Source: Alkalihalophilus pseudofirmus OF4 (GTDB taxonomy: Bacteria; Bacillota; Bacilli; Bacillales; Bacillaceae_D). Taken from it: a stretch of DNA of 64,000 bases. The stretch covers positions 2,604,001-2,668,000 of the forward strand of contig NC_013791.2 of the NCBI RefSeq assembly GCF_000005825.2, in the 5' to 3' direction. The notes beneath the pieces are model-generated. The model was not told where the DNA came from, searched no databases, and saw nothing but the letters and a program-made list of their open reading frames with translations. The translations under genes were made by a program, and so were the position numbers. This document shows, piece after piece, positions 53,621 to 62,853 of this stretch. Position 1 is the stretch's first letter; the number at the start of each line of letters is the position of its first letter.

Positions 53621-54367
53621 TTACTTTACACTTTCCCCATGCTCTAGTTCCCACAGCTTTTCAAAGAAGGCTTGTCCCTTCACCATTGCTTCACATAAAT
53701 GATGATGCTGTTTTGACCACCCTGCTTTGACTTCATTATATAATTCATGCCATGCTTCATCCCTAGTCATCATCTGAATTCTGACATAGTCTCTAGGATT
53801 CCATTCCGTGTACCAATAACGTACTTCTGCATCATTCCCTGAATGATAAAGCTGATCTAGCGCCATATATAAAAGCTGTTTCAGCTGACGCTCCTTACGA
53901 GTAAGGCCGCGCATATCATCTGGGTCTGGAGATAAGATATGATATTCTTTAGGTTCATGTTTTTCTTTTAACTCAAATGTCTCAAATTGATTTTGTTCTA
54001 GCATTTCATAGACAATTTGATCCTGTCTAGGTGTCAGGCGGCTTTTCCTAATCGGTGTTTTGTAGCCCATAGTATCAACAGCGATGATGCCAGCACCATC
54101 TGTTGCAATAAAACAATAATCCAATTGAATCCGTGACATATTTTTACGCAAATAACTTTGCTGGTGTACGGCTTCAAGTAAATCTTCTGGCAGGTCTGAC
54201 AAATGATTTTCAATATAATCGTATAATTCCTGGCTGACTTTAATCAAAATTGCTTGATCGAGTACCTCGATTCGGTCATCACTGCGCCATTCAAAAAAAT
54301 CGCACACGTTATAACCATTCTCTTCCCCTTCAAACCAATTGACCCATACGTCCCTGATATGGACCAT
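53621..54367 (-). CDS. yjbA: UPF0736 protein YjbA
   Basis: This 248-residue soluble protein is recognised as YjbA/UPF0736 by overall resemblance and by its place beside trpS, as in B. subtilis. It has helices near the C-terminus ([31 protein letters not shown]). No catalytic motif or membrane span is visible, and no function is known. ATG follows AAGGGGGG. Confidence 0.82.
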   Translation of the reverse strand: MVHIRDVWVNWFEGEENGYNVCDFFEWRSDDRIEVLDQAILIKVSQELYDYIENHLSDLPEDLLEAVHQQSYLRKNMSRIQLDYCFIATDGAGIIAVDTMGYKTPIRKSRLTPRQDQIVYEMLEQNQFETFELKEKHEPKEYHILSPDPDDMRGLTRKERQLKQLLYMALDQLYHSGNDAEVRYWYTEWNPRDYVRIQMMTRDEAWHELYNEVKAGWSKQHHHLCEAMVKGQAFFEKLWELEHGESVK

Positions 54368-54495
54368 ATAAAGCCCCCCTTACTGATTGCGATTTGTATC
54401 CACAGTATAGGCAAGCTTTGAGAATTTTAAACACTTTCCTCGATACATTTAATAGATAGCTGACCCTCTTGCTCAGTCGAAATTAATATACCGGC

Positions 54496-54702
54496 TTACT
54501 TTCTGCGATCTGGAATAGCCAGTGATCCAATGACCATTATTACTCCAAGAATAAACAAATAGAACTCAACTCTAGTTGTAATAAAACGCATATAATAGGA
54601 GAATTCATAGCCTAAAGTAAGTAAATTCAAATAGGCAAGTAAACTTATTCCTCCTGCAACCGAAAATCCAAATCCAACAAACATAATGAAAATTCTAACC
54701 AT
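54496..54702 (-). CDS. Small membrane protein of unknown function
   Basis: This 68-residue protein has two or three hydrophobic segments (about 1-25 and 44-62) and ends PDRRK. The ATG at 54702 is preferred over an upstream TTG that lacks a site, but its own ribosome-binding site (GGTGAG) is weak. No family recognised. It lies between yjaZ and yjbA on the same strand. Confidence 0.55.
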   Translation of the reverse strand: MVRIFIMFVGFGFSVAGGISLLAYLNLLTLGYEFSYYMRFITTRVEFYLFILGVIMVIGSLAIPDRRK

Positions 54703-54761
54703 ACTCACCACTGCCAATCCACTTAGTATAATAATAAATTACAAACATGTACCGCCCTCCT

Positions 54762-55607
54762 TCACTTTAGAAACCCTGATGCCGACAGCCAATCTTCAGC
54801 TGGTATTTCAGTCACTGTTTTTATCGAACGTTCATTAAACGTTTTGTACGCCTGCTCTACGATTAGATATCCGCAGCGATACCCAAGCCACCTAGGTACA
54901 TGATAAGGTCCGCCTCCATATAAGAGTGTGTGATGGTCCTTTCTGCCTCTTGTGAACAAATAGGGTTCGAGCCATTCTTTAAATAACCTTTTCATCTGCT
55001 TCAAAGAAAGTTCTTTCGTCCAAACCGCTGTGTAATCCCTTCCCACTTCCTGACTTACAGCTAACTCTGCTAACCCTTCCATGATCATTGATTCTAAGAA
55101 AGTAATCGACTCTTCCGTTTCTTCGGTTACAGAGAGTCTGAATATATGATGATATTCATGCGTAATAATGGCTTTTAATTCTGAATTTGATAACCCGTTT
55201 GTTAAAAATAGAAAGATAAAACGATCTATGGTTAGTCCATTTTTCCCGCCAAGAGATTGAATAGAAGCTTGATCTTTACTAGCAGGAAAAATATACACCC
55301 CAGCATCATGAGCTGACCACTTTTGTTTTAATTGTTGATAATGGGTGGATATCACTTTCCAATAATTGCGTTCGAGCATATCATTGATGTCTTGGTGACT
55401 ATCTTCCTCTGGCAAAATAAGACCTGATTGAATGAAATGTTGTTGTAATTTATTTGTATCTGGCAGAGAGTCACTCACCTTCTCTAATGGAGAGATGAGC
55501 ATTTTTTGATGCCATGCAATCTTTTGCATAAGGTTGGATTTCTTTTTCCATTCAGCCAAGTAAAGAGTTAACCACTTGTCCGTTCTTACAATACCAATCC
55601 TTATCAC
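54762..55607 (-). CDS. yjaZ: DUF2268 putative zinc protease YjaZ
   Basis: This 281-residue protein has HEYHH at 150-154 (HExxH) followed by EGLAELAV some 23 residues later, the gluzincin-type zinc site of DUF2268. No signal peptide is seen. B. subtilis YjaZ has the same features and lies in the trpS-yjbA region. GTG start with GAGAGGGC upstream. Peptide substrate unknown. Confidence 0.85.
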   Translation of the reverse strand: MIRIGIVRTDKWLTLYLAEWKKKSNLMQKIAWHQKMLISPLEKVSDSLPDTNKLQQHFIQSGLILPEEDSHQDINDMLERNYWKVISTHYQQLKQKWSAHDAGVYIFPASKDQASIQSLGGKNGLTIDRFIFLFLTNGLSNSELKAIITHEYHHIFRLSVTEETEESITFLESMIMEGLAELAVSQEVGRDYTAVWTKELSLKQMKRLFKEWLEPYLFTRGRKDHHTLLYGGGPYHVPRWLGYRCGYLIVEQAYKTFNERSIKTVTEIPAEDWLSASGFLK

Positions 55608-55782
55608 GCCCTCTCTTAGTACTACTTTATGATGAGAGAAGCAGAAATGATTCCGCTTATAGGTAAATTTATTAAGAATTAGTTCTATTTTTTAACTGTG
55701 ATCACTCTAAACAAGGCATGCACCTAGCAGGCTTTCTTTTCATAAGATGGAGGAAGAACAGATGGGCATGGAGGTGTAGATA

Positions 55783-55920
55783 ATGTCCGATCAAGAAGAA
55801 GCTAAGAGGCTTATATTACTTTTCGTTGTGGTGCTATTGTTTGGCTCGTTTGCTTTAGGTATTGGCACCGTCGACTCTGATACTGCCTCACCTACAGAAG
55901 ATGTCATCCTCTTAGGTTAA
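55783..55920 (+). CDS. Small membrane protein of unknown function
   Basis: This 45-residue ORF starts with ATG after GGAGGTG. It has a charged start (SDQEEAKR), one hydrophobic helix (LILLFVVVLLFGSFALGIG) and an acidic tail. No family is recognised. It lies 33 nt before the next plus-strand gene and may be cotranscribed with it. Confidence 0.55.
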   Translation: MSDQEEAKRLILLFVVVLLFGSFALGIGTVDSDTASPTEDVILLG

Positions 55921-55953
55921 CCTTCATACTGGCTAGGATGGGTGGTAAGTGAT

Positions 55954-56250
55954 ATGAATCAACAGAACGGACCTTACAGCGGCCAAAATGGATCTTTTTA
56001 TAACAATCAAAAAAACAACCAGCAGAAAAAAGATTCTAATGCTCTTACTCCTCAGCAAATTGCCGTTATTGCCGCGCTGGCAACGAATGCCCTCACCGTT
56101 CGAGCGGTACTTGTTGATAATGAGCAAAATGTCGAAATTGTTCTTCAAGGGAATTTGCGTAAACAAACCCAGTTAGAGAAGATCATTGACAAGGTAAGCG
56201 AAATGCCGTTCGGGGATGTGATTGATGCATTTATGAATCGTAAAAAATAA
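55954..56250 (+). CDS. Gln/Asn-rich small hypothetical protein
   Basis: This 98-residue protein has a low-complexity Asn/Gln/Gly start (NQQNGPYSGQNGSFYNNQKNNQQKK). A folded part then follows from ALTPQQIAVIAALATNALTV to FGDVIDAFMNRKK. ATG is set 8 nt after GGTGG; a longer GTG frame runs over that site. Function unknown; the composition is reminiscent of spore or DNA-associated proteins but nothing definite can be said. Terminator follows. Confidence 0.6.
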   Translation: MNQQNGPYSGQNGSFYNNQKNNQQKKDSNALTPQQIAVIAALATNALTVRAVLVDNEQNVEIVLQGNLRKQTQLEKIIDKVSEMPFGDVIDAFMNRKK

Positions 56251-56288
56251 AAAGGATGCGGCATACGATACGTAGCTGCATCCTTTTT
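56249..56288. terminator. Bidirectional terminator
   Basis: AAAAAGGATGC pairs with GCATCCTTTTT between convergent genes. Confidence 0.82.
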
Positions 56289-56301
56289 GAATGAAAAAAG
56301 G

Positions 56302-58473
56302 TTATTCTTTTTTTTGAAAAGTGATTTTCCCTTCAGGAGTTAAACGGAGGGCGGCATCAAATGTCTGCTCCCCTTTTTTAAAACCTTTTAAAACCCTTGT
56401 TTCTCCCTTAGATAACAATGTGGTGACGGTGGTTTCCGTCAATTTTTTCCCAAGCAGAGTTTTAGATAAAGTGAACATGCATTTTTTCGACTTATAATTG
56501 GAACATCCAAAGAACGTACCCCGATCTAGGATTTCACCCTGACATAACCGGCACTGACCTACTGTTTTCTTGACTTGCCTGTTTCCTGTGTACGACTTGG
56601 AACCTTTTCCTCCTCTTCGCTTGATGCTTGATGTATCAATGTTTGTAAAATCCCATGATCTAGATTGAGATACCGCTTCATTAATTAAATGAACAGATAA
56701 TTTTCTAGCTTGCTCCATAAAATCGTTCTTTGAAGCGGCACCTTTTCCAATTTCACGAAGCCGTTGTTCCCATTTAGCTGTCATTTCAGCTGAAGCAAGG
56801 ATACTTGTGCCAAGAGAATCAATTAATAACCGGCCCTTCTGAGTAGGGAAAACTATATTTTTCTCTACCATCATATATCCTCTATCTTTTAACACCGTTA
56901 TAATTCCTGCTCTTGTTGCTTCTGTACCGAGTCCGTGTGACTCCATCATAACCTTTTCGAGTTCTTTATCCTCAATTGACTTACCTGCAGCTTTCATCAC
57001 CGTTATGAGCTGACCTTCTGTGTACCTTTTAGGAGGCTGAGTCATACCCTCTTTTACAACGGACTTTGAAACGACGCCTTCTTCACCATGCGAAAGTGGA
57101 GGTAAAAGTGTATCCTCCTGCTTTTTACCTTCATAAATTATTTTCCGCCAGCCTTCATTTATCATTTGCTTGCCCTTCGATTGAAACGTTGCACGTCCAT
57201 CAACAATCGTTTCCACTTGAGTATGACTTATAATTGCTGCATTTTCATGAGCAGCAAGAAGCGACCGTACAATTAAATCATAGATGTTTCGCTCTTCAGC
57301 CCCTAACCTCTCTTGCTTAGGTACTTGCTCTGTCGGTATAATCGCATAATGATCGCTTACCTTTTGATCATTTACAAATCGTCGATTGTTCATTAAGCTT
57401 TTAACCGGTAAAGGAAAAAACGATTCATACTCTTTAAATGCAGAAAGCTTTTGAAGGATTGCCGGAAAGGTACTTGCTTCCCCTTTCGTAACAAAGCTTG
57501 AGTCTGTACGCGGGTAGGAAATATACCCTTTTACATAGAGCTTTTGAGCAAGGTCGAGTGTTTTTTTAGGGGAATATTTATATCTTTTATTTGCGGCAGT
57601 TTGCAAGCTTGATAGATTGTATAAATAAGGCGGAGCGTATTCCTTTTTCTCTTCTTTGATAGCTTGAACAATTGCTGGCTTCCCCTCGCAAAATTGAGCA
57701 ATTTGCAGGGCTTGCCTACTTGAATTCACCCTTGTTTCACCCTTTTTATGCCAAACACCCTCATATGTTTTCTCTCCCATTTTAAAGGCAGCCTTCACTT
57801 CCCAAAATGGTTCAGGCTTAAAGGCTTCGATTTCTTTTTCACGTTTCACAATCAGTGCTAGTGTAGGGGTTTGAACGCGTCCTGTGGAGAACACATCATC
57901 AATCCCTTTTTCACCAAGAAGCAGAGTATAGGCTCTAGAAGCGTTCATCCCTATCAACCAATCAGCACATGCTCGGCTTAAGGCTTCATCATAAAGAGGA
58001 CGTGTCTCCTGTTCAGGCTTTAACGTGTTAAAACCATCAATTACCGCTTGTCTTGTTAGTGATGATAACCATAACCGTTTTAACGGATGAGATGCCCTGC
58101 ATTGTTCAATAATCAAACGAACAATTAATTCACCTTCCCGTCCTGCATCACCTGCCATGATGATTTCTCTCACATTTCGATTCTCTATTAATTTCTTCAC
58201 AACTTGAAATTGCTTATATTTTCCCTTACTCACTTTATATTTAAATGTTGGCGGCAAAATGGGCAGAGTATCTAACTTCCACGATTTCCATTTAGGGTCA
58301 TACTTTTCTGGTGACTCTAATTCACATAAATGACCGACTGCCCATGTTACAAATGCGCCTTCAGGGAACATCTCGCATGACTTAATTTCTATATAACCTT
58401 GCTTTTTCACCATTGGAAAAGGGGCGGCAAGCTTTGCTCCTTGATCAGGTTTTTCTGCAATGATTAACTTCAT
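56302..58473 (-). CDS. topB: DNA topoisomerase III
   Basis: This 723-residue type IA topoisomerase starts with the Toprim fold (MKLIIAEKPDQGAKLA). It has MAGDAGREGELIVR for metal and SYPRTDSSFVTKGE with the active Tyr (in ISYPRTDS). The decatenation-type loop region and a C-terminal zinc-finger-like CRLCQG...FFGCSNYKSKKCMF are present. It relaxes and decatenates DNA, especially at recombination intermediates. ATG is the family start. It lies alone on the minus strand. Confidence 0.95.
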   Translation of the reverse strand: MKLIIAEKPDQGAKLAAPFPMVKKQGYIEIKSCEMFPEGAFVTWAVGHLCELESPEKYDPKWKSWKLDTLPILPPTFKYKVSKGKYKQFQVVKKLIENRNVREIIMAGDAGREGELIVRLIIEQCRASHPLKRLWLSSLTRQAVIDGFNTLKPEQETRPLYDEALSRACADWLIGMNASRAYTLLLGEKGIDDVFSTGRVQTPTLALIVKREKEIEAFKPEPFWEVKAAFKMGEKTYEGVWHKKGETRVNSSRQALQIAQFCEGKPAIVQAIKEEKKEYAPPYLYNLSSLQTAANKRYKYSPKKTLDLAQKLYVKGYISYPRTDSSFVTKGEASTFPAILQKLSAFKEYESFFPLPVKSLMNNRRFVNDQKVSDHYAIIPTEQVPKQERLGAEERNIYDLIVRSLLAAHENAAIISHTQVETIVDGRATFQSKGKQMINEGWRKIIYEGKKQEDTLLPPLSHGEEGVVSKSVVKEGMTQPPKRYTEGQLITVMKAAGKSIEDKELEKVMMESHGLGTEATRAGIITVLKDRGYMMVEKNIVFPTQKGRLLIDSLGTSILASAEMTAKWEQRLREIGKGAASKNDFMEQARKLSVHLINEAVSQSRSWDFTNIDTSSIKRRGGKGSKSYTGNRQVKKTVGQCRLCQGEILDRGTFFGCSNYKSKKCMFTLSKTLLGKKLTETTVTTLLSKGETRVLKGFKKGEQTFDAALRLTPEGKITFQKKE

Positions 58474-58558
58474 TTAAACTCCCCCCTAGACTTATAAGTA
58501 TACAGCAAGTGAGGGAATCAAGGGAACACTTGTCCTCTTTTTAATACATTTCCACTTT

Positions 58559-58599
58559 AAAAAAAAGCATACCCGGCCTACTATCAGCGAGGTATGCTT
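58559..58599 (-). terminator. Terminator of mhq-like operon
   Basis: AAGCATACC pairs with GGTATGCTT and is followed by a T-run on the minus strand. Confidence 0.8.
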
Positions 58600-58606
58600 A
58601 CTATTT

Positions 58607-59224
58607 TTATTTGATTATTTTTTCCTCAAACCAAGACTTCGCATCGATTACTTCATCTCTTGTTAATTGGTGGCCGCCTTCGCCCCAGTGTTCTGTCACA
58701 TGAGCCCCTGCATCGCGCAATTGATCGATCAGCTCTTTTGTTTCTTCTGCAGGGATTAAAGGATCCGCCTTGCCAGCTCCGACAAAAACAGAGAGATCTT
58801 CTAAGTTTGGAATGTCTACTCCTCTTCTAGGAACCATCGCATGGAACAGCGCCGCCCCTTTTAATGATGAGGCATGATGATAAAGTAAGCTAGCGGCTAT
58901 ATTTGCACCATTTGAATAGCCGATTGCAATGATATTGTGACGGTCAAATTTATACTTTTCGGAAGCTTCATTTAGAAACTCATTTAATTCGTTTGTACGG
59001 AAGATAAGATCCTCTTCATCAAATACACCTTCACTTATTCTTCTAAAAAATCGAGGCATCCCGTTTTCTAGAACATTTCCTCTTACACTGAGAACTGAGG
59101 CATCAGGTGCAATCATATCTGCTAAGGGCAGTAAATCCTTTTCATTCCCACCTGTTCCATGCAGCAAAAGTAACGTAGGCATGGTTTCTTTTGCTGCTTC
59201 TTTATAAATATGTTCAAGCTTCAT
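58607..59224 (-). CDS. mhqD: MhqD-like carboxylesterase/phospholipase
   Basis: This 205-residue alpha/beta hydrolase has LLLHGTGGNEKDLLPLA and the nucleophile elbow IAIGYSNGAN. The Asp is in GKADPLIP and the His in EGGHQLT, a complete catalytic triad. It resembles B. subtilis MhqD of the quinone-resistance regulon. It follows the mhqO-like dioxygenase by 30 nt on the same strand, with the mhqR-like repressor before that. Confidence 0.85.
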   Translation of the reverse strand: MKLEHIYKEAAKETMPTLLLLHGTGGNEKDLLPLADMIAPDASVLSVRGNVLENGMPRFFRRISEGVFDEEDLIFRTNELNEFLNEASEKYKFDRHNIIAIGYSNGANIAASLLYHHASSLKGAALFHAMVPRRGVDIPNLEDLSVFVGAGKADPLIPAEETKELIDQLRDAGAHVTEHWGEGGHQLTRDEVIDAKSWFEEKIIK

Positions 59225-59254
59225 TCAAATCTCCTCCTTTACTAACATACATCC

Positions 59255-60235
59255 TTACTTGCTTGTTTTTAACGGTTTAAGGTTTGCTTCAATTTGAGGA
59301 CGCTGACTTTCAAAGTAAGGAGGCAGCGAAAGTTTTTCACCAAGTGTTTCGAACGGCTCATCTCCTTCAAAACCAGGGCCATCAGTAGCTAATTCAAACA
59401 AAATGCCGTTTGGCTCTCTGAAATATAGGGATCTAAAATAATATCTTTCTACAAAACCTGAGTTTGGCAGGCCAATCTCATTGATATGTTCGACCCACTT
59501 TTTCATATCTTCTTCATTCTCAACCCTAAAAGCCACATGGTGAACACTACCTCTGCCTGGTCTCTCACGCTCCATGTCCTTACGTTCTTCTAAGTGAATC
59601 TCAGCTCCTGATCCGCCTTCGCCTGTTTCAAATACACGCACAGGCTTCTGACCTTCTACAAGCGGTGCATATTGTCTTGTTTCGCGGAAGCCCATAATTG
59701 ACGTGAGAACCTTCTCCGTTAATTCCGGACGAGAAACCGTTAAAGTAACCGGACCTAACCCATAAATCGCATGTTCAACTGGTACAGGGCTATCCTTCCA
59801 TGGAGAACCGCCGCTCACACCGTTGTCATGTTCGTCTGATACTAATACTAAGCGCTGCCCTTCAAAATCTCTGAAAGGAAGAATCGCTCTTCCTGTATGT
59901 CTTGTCATTTCATCATGTTCCACTTTATATTCTTCAAAACGATTCAGCCAGTATTCTAATGCTTTATCGTTAGGAACTCTTAAAGACGTAGCCGTTATAC
60001 TATTTGTTCCATGGTACGTTTTTCCAGCATGAGGAATTTCAAAAAAAGTTAAATCTGTACCAGGATTCCCCCGCTCGTCTGCGTAAAATAAATGATAGAC
60101 GGATGGATCATCTTGATTAATGGATTTTTTGACTAATCTCATCCCTAATATTTCTGTATAAAACCGGTAATTTTCCTTTGCATTTGCTGTGATGGCTGAT
60201 ACGTGGTGCTGTCCTTTTAAAGGCTTTCTACTCAT
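59255..60235 (-). CDS. mhqO: MhqO-like ring-cleaving dioxygenase
   Basis: This 326-residue protein has two glyoxalase/vicinal-oxygen-chelate domains. Metal ligands are likely in GQHHVSAITAN (His), VHHVAFRVE and the late Glu in GILFELATD. The family detoxifies hydroquinone or catechol adducts; B. subtilis MhqO is a member. The ATG beginning MSRKPL is set by AGGAG; a GTG 9 nt upstream overlaps it. It is flanked by mhqD and mhqR homologs in one operon. Confidence 0.88.
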   Translation of the reverse strand: MSRKPLKGQHHVSAITANAKENYRFYTEILGMRLVKKSINQDDPSVYHLFYADERGNPGTDLTFFEIPHAGKTYHGTNSITATSLRVPNDKALEYWLNRFEEYKVEHDEMTRHTGRAILPFRDFEGQRLVLVSDEHDNGVSGGSPWKDSPVPVEHAIYGLGPVTLTVSRPELTEKVLTSIMGFRETRQYAPLVEGQKPVRVFETGEGGSGAEIHLEERKDMERERPGRGSVHHVAFRVENEEDMKKWVEHINEIGLPNSGFVERYYFRSLYFREPNGILFELATDGPGFEGDEPFETLGEKLSLPPYFESQRPQIEANLKPLKTSK

Positions 60236-60264
60236 GATCATCACTCCTATTAATCAATTTTATT

Positions 60265-60699
60265 CTAATTGTTATGACCTTCTACTTTTCGCAATAAACG
60301 CAGTAATTCTTTTTGTTCTATTTTTGTTAAGCCATTAAATTGAGAGGCTTGAAATTCTTCTTGTTTTGGCACCACTTCGTCAAACAATGCCTTTCCCTTT
60401 TCGGTCAAACTCAATATTTTTGTACGCCACTCTTGCTTACGTAATACTAAACCTTCTGCCTCAAGCTTAACGATTGCTTGCGTAATATTTCCTTTTGTAA
60501 CAAAAAGCTTTTCCGCTAACTCTTGTTGTGAAAGAGGTTGATGCGTGCCAATTTGAACGAGTAAATCAAATTGTGAAGCAGTTAACCCCCATTGACTTAA
60601 ATGTTGATTAGACTGTTTAATACTCTCATGATACAGCCTAGCTAAACGAAACCAGATTAGTACGTTTAAGCGATCTTCATGTTTTGATTTGCTAAACAC
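60265..60699 (-). CDS. mhqR: MarR-family repressor (MhqR-like)
   Basis: This ~144-residue winged-helix regulator has DRLNVLIWFRLARLYHESI as a dimer helix, ASQFDLLVQIGTHQPLSQQELAEKLFVTKGNITQAIVKLEAEGLVLRK as the DNA-binding unit and a C-terminal LLRLLRKVEG helix. GTG start follows GGGAGGTGA. It is the first gene of the operon with dioxygenase and hydrolase. A perfect 30-bp palindrome 19 nt upstream of its start is its probable operator, so it likely represses itself and the two enzymes. Confidence 0.88.
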   Translation of the reverse strand: MFSKSKHEDRLNVLIWFRLARLYHESIKQSNQHLSQWGLTASQFDLLVQIGTHQPLSQQELAEKLFVTKGNITQAIVKLEAEGLVLRKQEWRTKILSLTEKGKALFDEVVPKQEEFQASQFNGLTKIEQKELLRLLRKVEGHNN

Positions 60700-60717
60700 G
60701 TGTAATTCACCTCCCAC

Positions 60718-60747
60718 ATTTATCAGTTTAGTACTAAACTGATAAAT
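60718..60747. promoter_or_regulatory. Probable MarR/MhqR operator palindrome
   Basis: This is a perfect 30-bp palindrome with 15-nt arms (ATTTATCAGTTTAGT and its complement). It sits in the divergent region between mhqR and the PRC-barrel gene, so it may control both. Confidence 0.8.
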
Positions 60748-60897
60748 TGTAAAGTCATTTACTTTTTATTGGCCGGCTGGTCATATAACTCTATGTTTAA
60801 TATGCCCAAGTTCGGGAACTTACTTTGTAAGAAAATAAAAAATAAAGTACTCGAAACAAATGAAAAAGTAAAACAAATAGGAAGGATGATTGACGAT

Positions 60898-61707
60898 ATG
60901 TTATTACGCGCAAAGACATTAAAATCGTATTCTATGTTAGCTAGCGACGGAGAATTAGGTTCGTTGGATGATTTTTATTTTGATTCCGATACCGCAACCA
61001 TTCGTTACTTTGTTGGAGATACAAGGACATGGTTTTTTGGAGGAAAAGTTCTGTTAAGCCCATTATCTTTTAAAGAAATTGACCGATCGAATGAGCGTAT
61101 TGCAGTTAATGCGACGAAAGATCAAATTAAAGATAGCCCTAAACCAGAAGAACATGAACCGATCACGAGGAGATACGAACAGCAACTAAGCTCTTATTAC
61201 GGCTGGGAAAATTACTGGGCGGATAACGCCGCAAGAAGAGATATAACTGGCTTTCAAGCTCATGCTCCTATGATGCCTCCTATATTTAATCCTGAAGCCC
61301 CGCGTGAAGAGCATAATGGTTTGCGCAGCGATGAGGCACATGCAAGAGAGCAGCAATATCGTGAAGATCAGCAGCTGATTAGTGTAGAAGATATTAAAGG
61401 CTATAAAGTTCATACAGCTGATGGTGAAGCAGGTAAGATCCACGACTGTGTCATAGATGATGAAGATTGGAAAATAAGATACTTTGTCGTAAATGTTGGA
61501 GGCTTCTTCAATAAAGAACTAGTACTTGTTTCCATCGATTGGCTTAATGATGTGAGTTGGAGAGATCACACGATTACGTTTGACCTAGAAAATAAACGAA
61601 TCGAGGATGCACCTGAATTTGTATCCGACCAGCCTATTACGCGTGAAGATGAGGCTGCATTATATGAGCATTACAATCGCAAGGGATATTGGGTAGATAT
61701 TCGCTAA
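60898..61707 (+). CDS. Double PRC-barrel domain protein
   Basis: This ~269-residue soluble protein has two PRC-barrel domains of ~75 residues. The first is at YSMLASDGELGSLDDFYFDSD..., the second at YKVHTADGEAGKIHDCVIDDEDWKIRYFVVNVGG. They are joined by a polar linker. PRC-barrels fold as in photosynthetic reaction center H subunits and RimM and bind proteins. ATG at 60898 is chosen (AGGAAGG upstream, family-like start); the frame extends further upstream. It is transcribed away from mhqR. Function unknown. Confidence 0.8.
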   Translation: MLLRAKTLKSYSMLASDGELGSLDDFYFDSDTATIRYFVGDTRTWFFGGKVLLSPLSFKEIDRSNERIAVNATKDQIKDSPKPEEHEPITRRYEQQLSSYYGWENYWADNAARRDITGFQAHAPMMPPIFNPEAPREEHNGLRSDEAHAREQQYREDQQLISVEDIKGYKVHTADGEAGKIHDCVIDDEDWKIRYFVVNVGGFFNKELVLVSIDWLNDVSWRDHTITFDLENKRIEDAPEFVSDQPITREDEAALYEHYNRKGYWVDIR

Positions 61708-61723
61708 TTTCCACTGCTTTATG

Positions 61724-61765
61724 AGATCGCTAAACTTTATTACTAAGTTTAGCGATCTTTTTTAG
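61724..61765 (+). terminator. Terminator after PRC-barrel gene
   Basis: A 14-bp stem (AGATCGCTAAACTT with its complement) is followed by TTTTTT. Confidence 0.92.
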
Positions 61766-61853
61766 TGGAAGAAAAATAAATTGATCCTTATCGATTTATA
61801 TGGAATAGTGTACAATAGAACGTAACATTCATTGGTATGAAAAGGAGACTATC

Positions 61854-62804
61854 ATGACTACCTACCAAATGGTTTCTCGTCCGTCTGCATTTACTACGTT
61901 TACAAGAAATGAATGGGCGAATTTATCTCACAAAACATCCATTACCTTAACAGCTGATGAGCGAGAACAGCTGCAAGGGCTTAATGAAACGATCTCAGCC
62001 GAGGAAGTAACAGATATCTATCTGCCTCTCTCAGAGCTCATATATTTGCATATGAAGCATGCAAACCACTTGCATAAAGATCTAAATCAATTTTTTCAAA
62101 AGAAAACAAAAAAAGTTCCATTTGTTATTGGAATCGCTGGAAGTGTGTCAGTTGGAAAAAGTACGACAGCCAGATTGATTCAAACATTAATTTCACGTTT
62201 TCCTACGCAGCCTAAAGTTGATCTTGTGACAACGGATGGTTTTCTCTTACCAAATGCCGTATTAGAAGAACGGGGATTAATGAAGAGGAAAGGCTTTCCT
62301 GAGAGCTATGATATTGAAAGTTTACTCGGATTTCTAACCGACTTAAAGTCTGGTTGCGCTTACATGGAAACCCCTTTATACTCTCACCTTACGTATGATC
62401 GTTTAACTGAAAAACAGATTGTAGAAGAGCCAGATGTAGTGATTGTAGAGGGAATCAATGTTCTTCAAGTAAATAAAAAGAATAAAAAAATCCCACAAAT
62501 GTTTGTCTCTGATTTCTTTGATTTTTCTATTTACGTTGATGCGGAAGAAGATAACATTTTAAACTGGTACATTGAAAGGTTTAAGCTCTTAAGGAATACC
62601 GCTTTTCAAAAACCTGAATCGTTCTTCCACCGTTACAGACATTTATCTGATGAAGAAGCAGTCGGGTTTGCAACTGATATATGGAAAAGTATAAATGGGG
62701 TAAATCTTGAACGTAATATTAGGCCTACTAAAAACCGTGCCGATCTTATTTTGAAAAAAGGGGCCGGACATCGAGTAGAAGAAATAATGGTTAAGAAAAA
62801 ATAA
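61854..62804 (+). CDS. coaA: Type I pantothenate kinase CoaA
   Basis: This 316-residue P-loop kinase makes 4'-phosphopantothenate, the first step to coenzyme A. The Walker A is GSVSVGKS (96-103) within GIAGSVSVGKSTTARL, and VTTDGFLLPNAVLEERGLMKRKGFPESYD is the classic type I motif. VIVEGINVLQ follows. ATG after AAAAGGAGACT. Most bacilli carry either this or the type III enzyme; only this is seen here. Convergent with the D,D-carboxypeptidase. Confidence 0.96.
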   Translation: MTTYQMVSRPSAFTTFTRNEWANLSHKTSITLTADEREQLQGLNETISAEEVTDIYLPLSELIYLHMKHANHLHKDLNQFFQKKTKKVPFVIGIAGSVSVGKSTTARLIQTLISRFPTQPKVDLVTTDGFLLPNAVLEERGLMKRKGFPESYDIESLLGFLTDLKSGCAYMETPLYSHLTYDRLTEKQIVEEPDVVIVEGINVLQVNKKNKKIPQMFVSDFFDFSIYVDAEEDNILNWYIERFKLLRNTAFQKPESFFHRYRHLSDEEAVGFATDIWKSINGVNLERNIRPTKNRADLILKKGAGHRVEEIMVKKK

Positions 62805-62805
62805 T

Positions 62806-62848
62806 AAGCCGAGGATGGACGCAAAGACGTTCATCTTTCGGCTTTTTT
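62806..62848. terminator. Bidirectional terminator coaA / carboxypeptidase
   Basis: AAGCCGA...GATG pairs with CATC...TCGGCTT and is followed by TTTTT. Confidence 0.85.
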
Positions 62849-62853
62849 AATGA

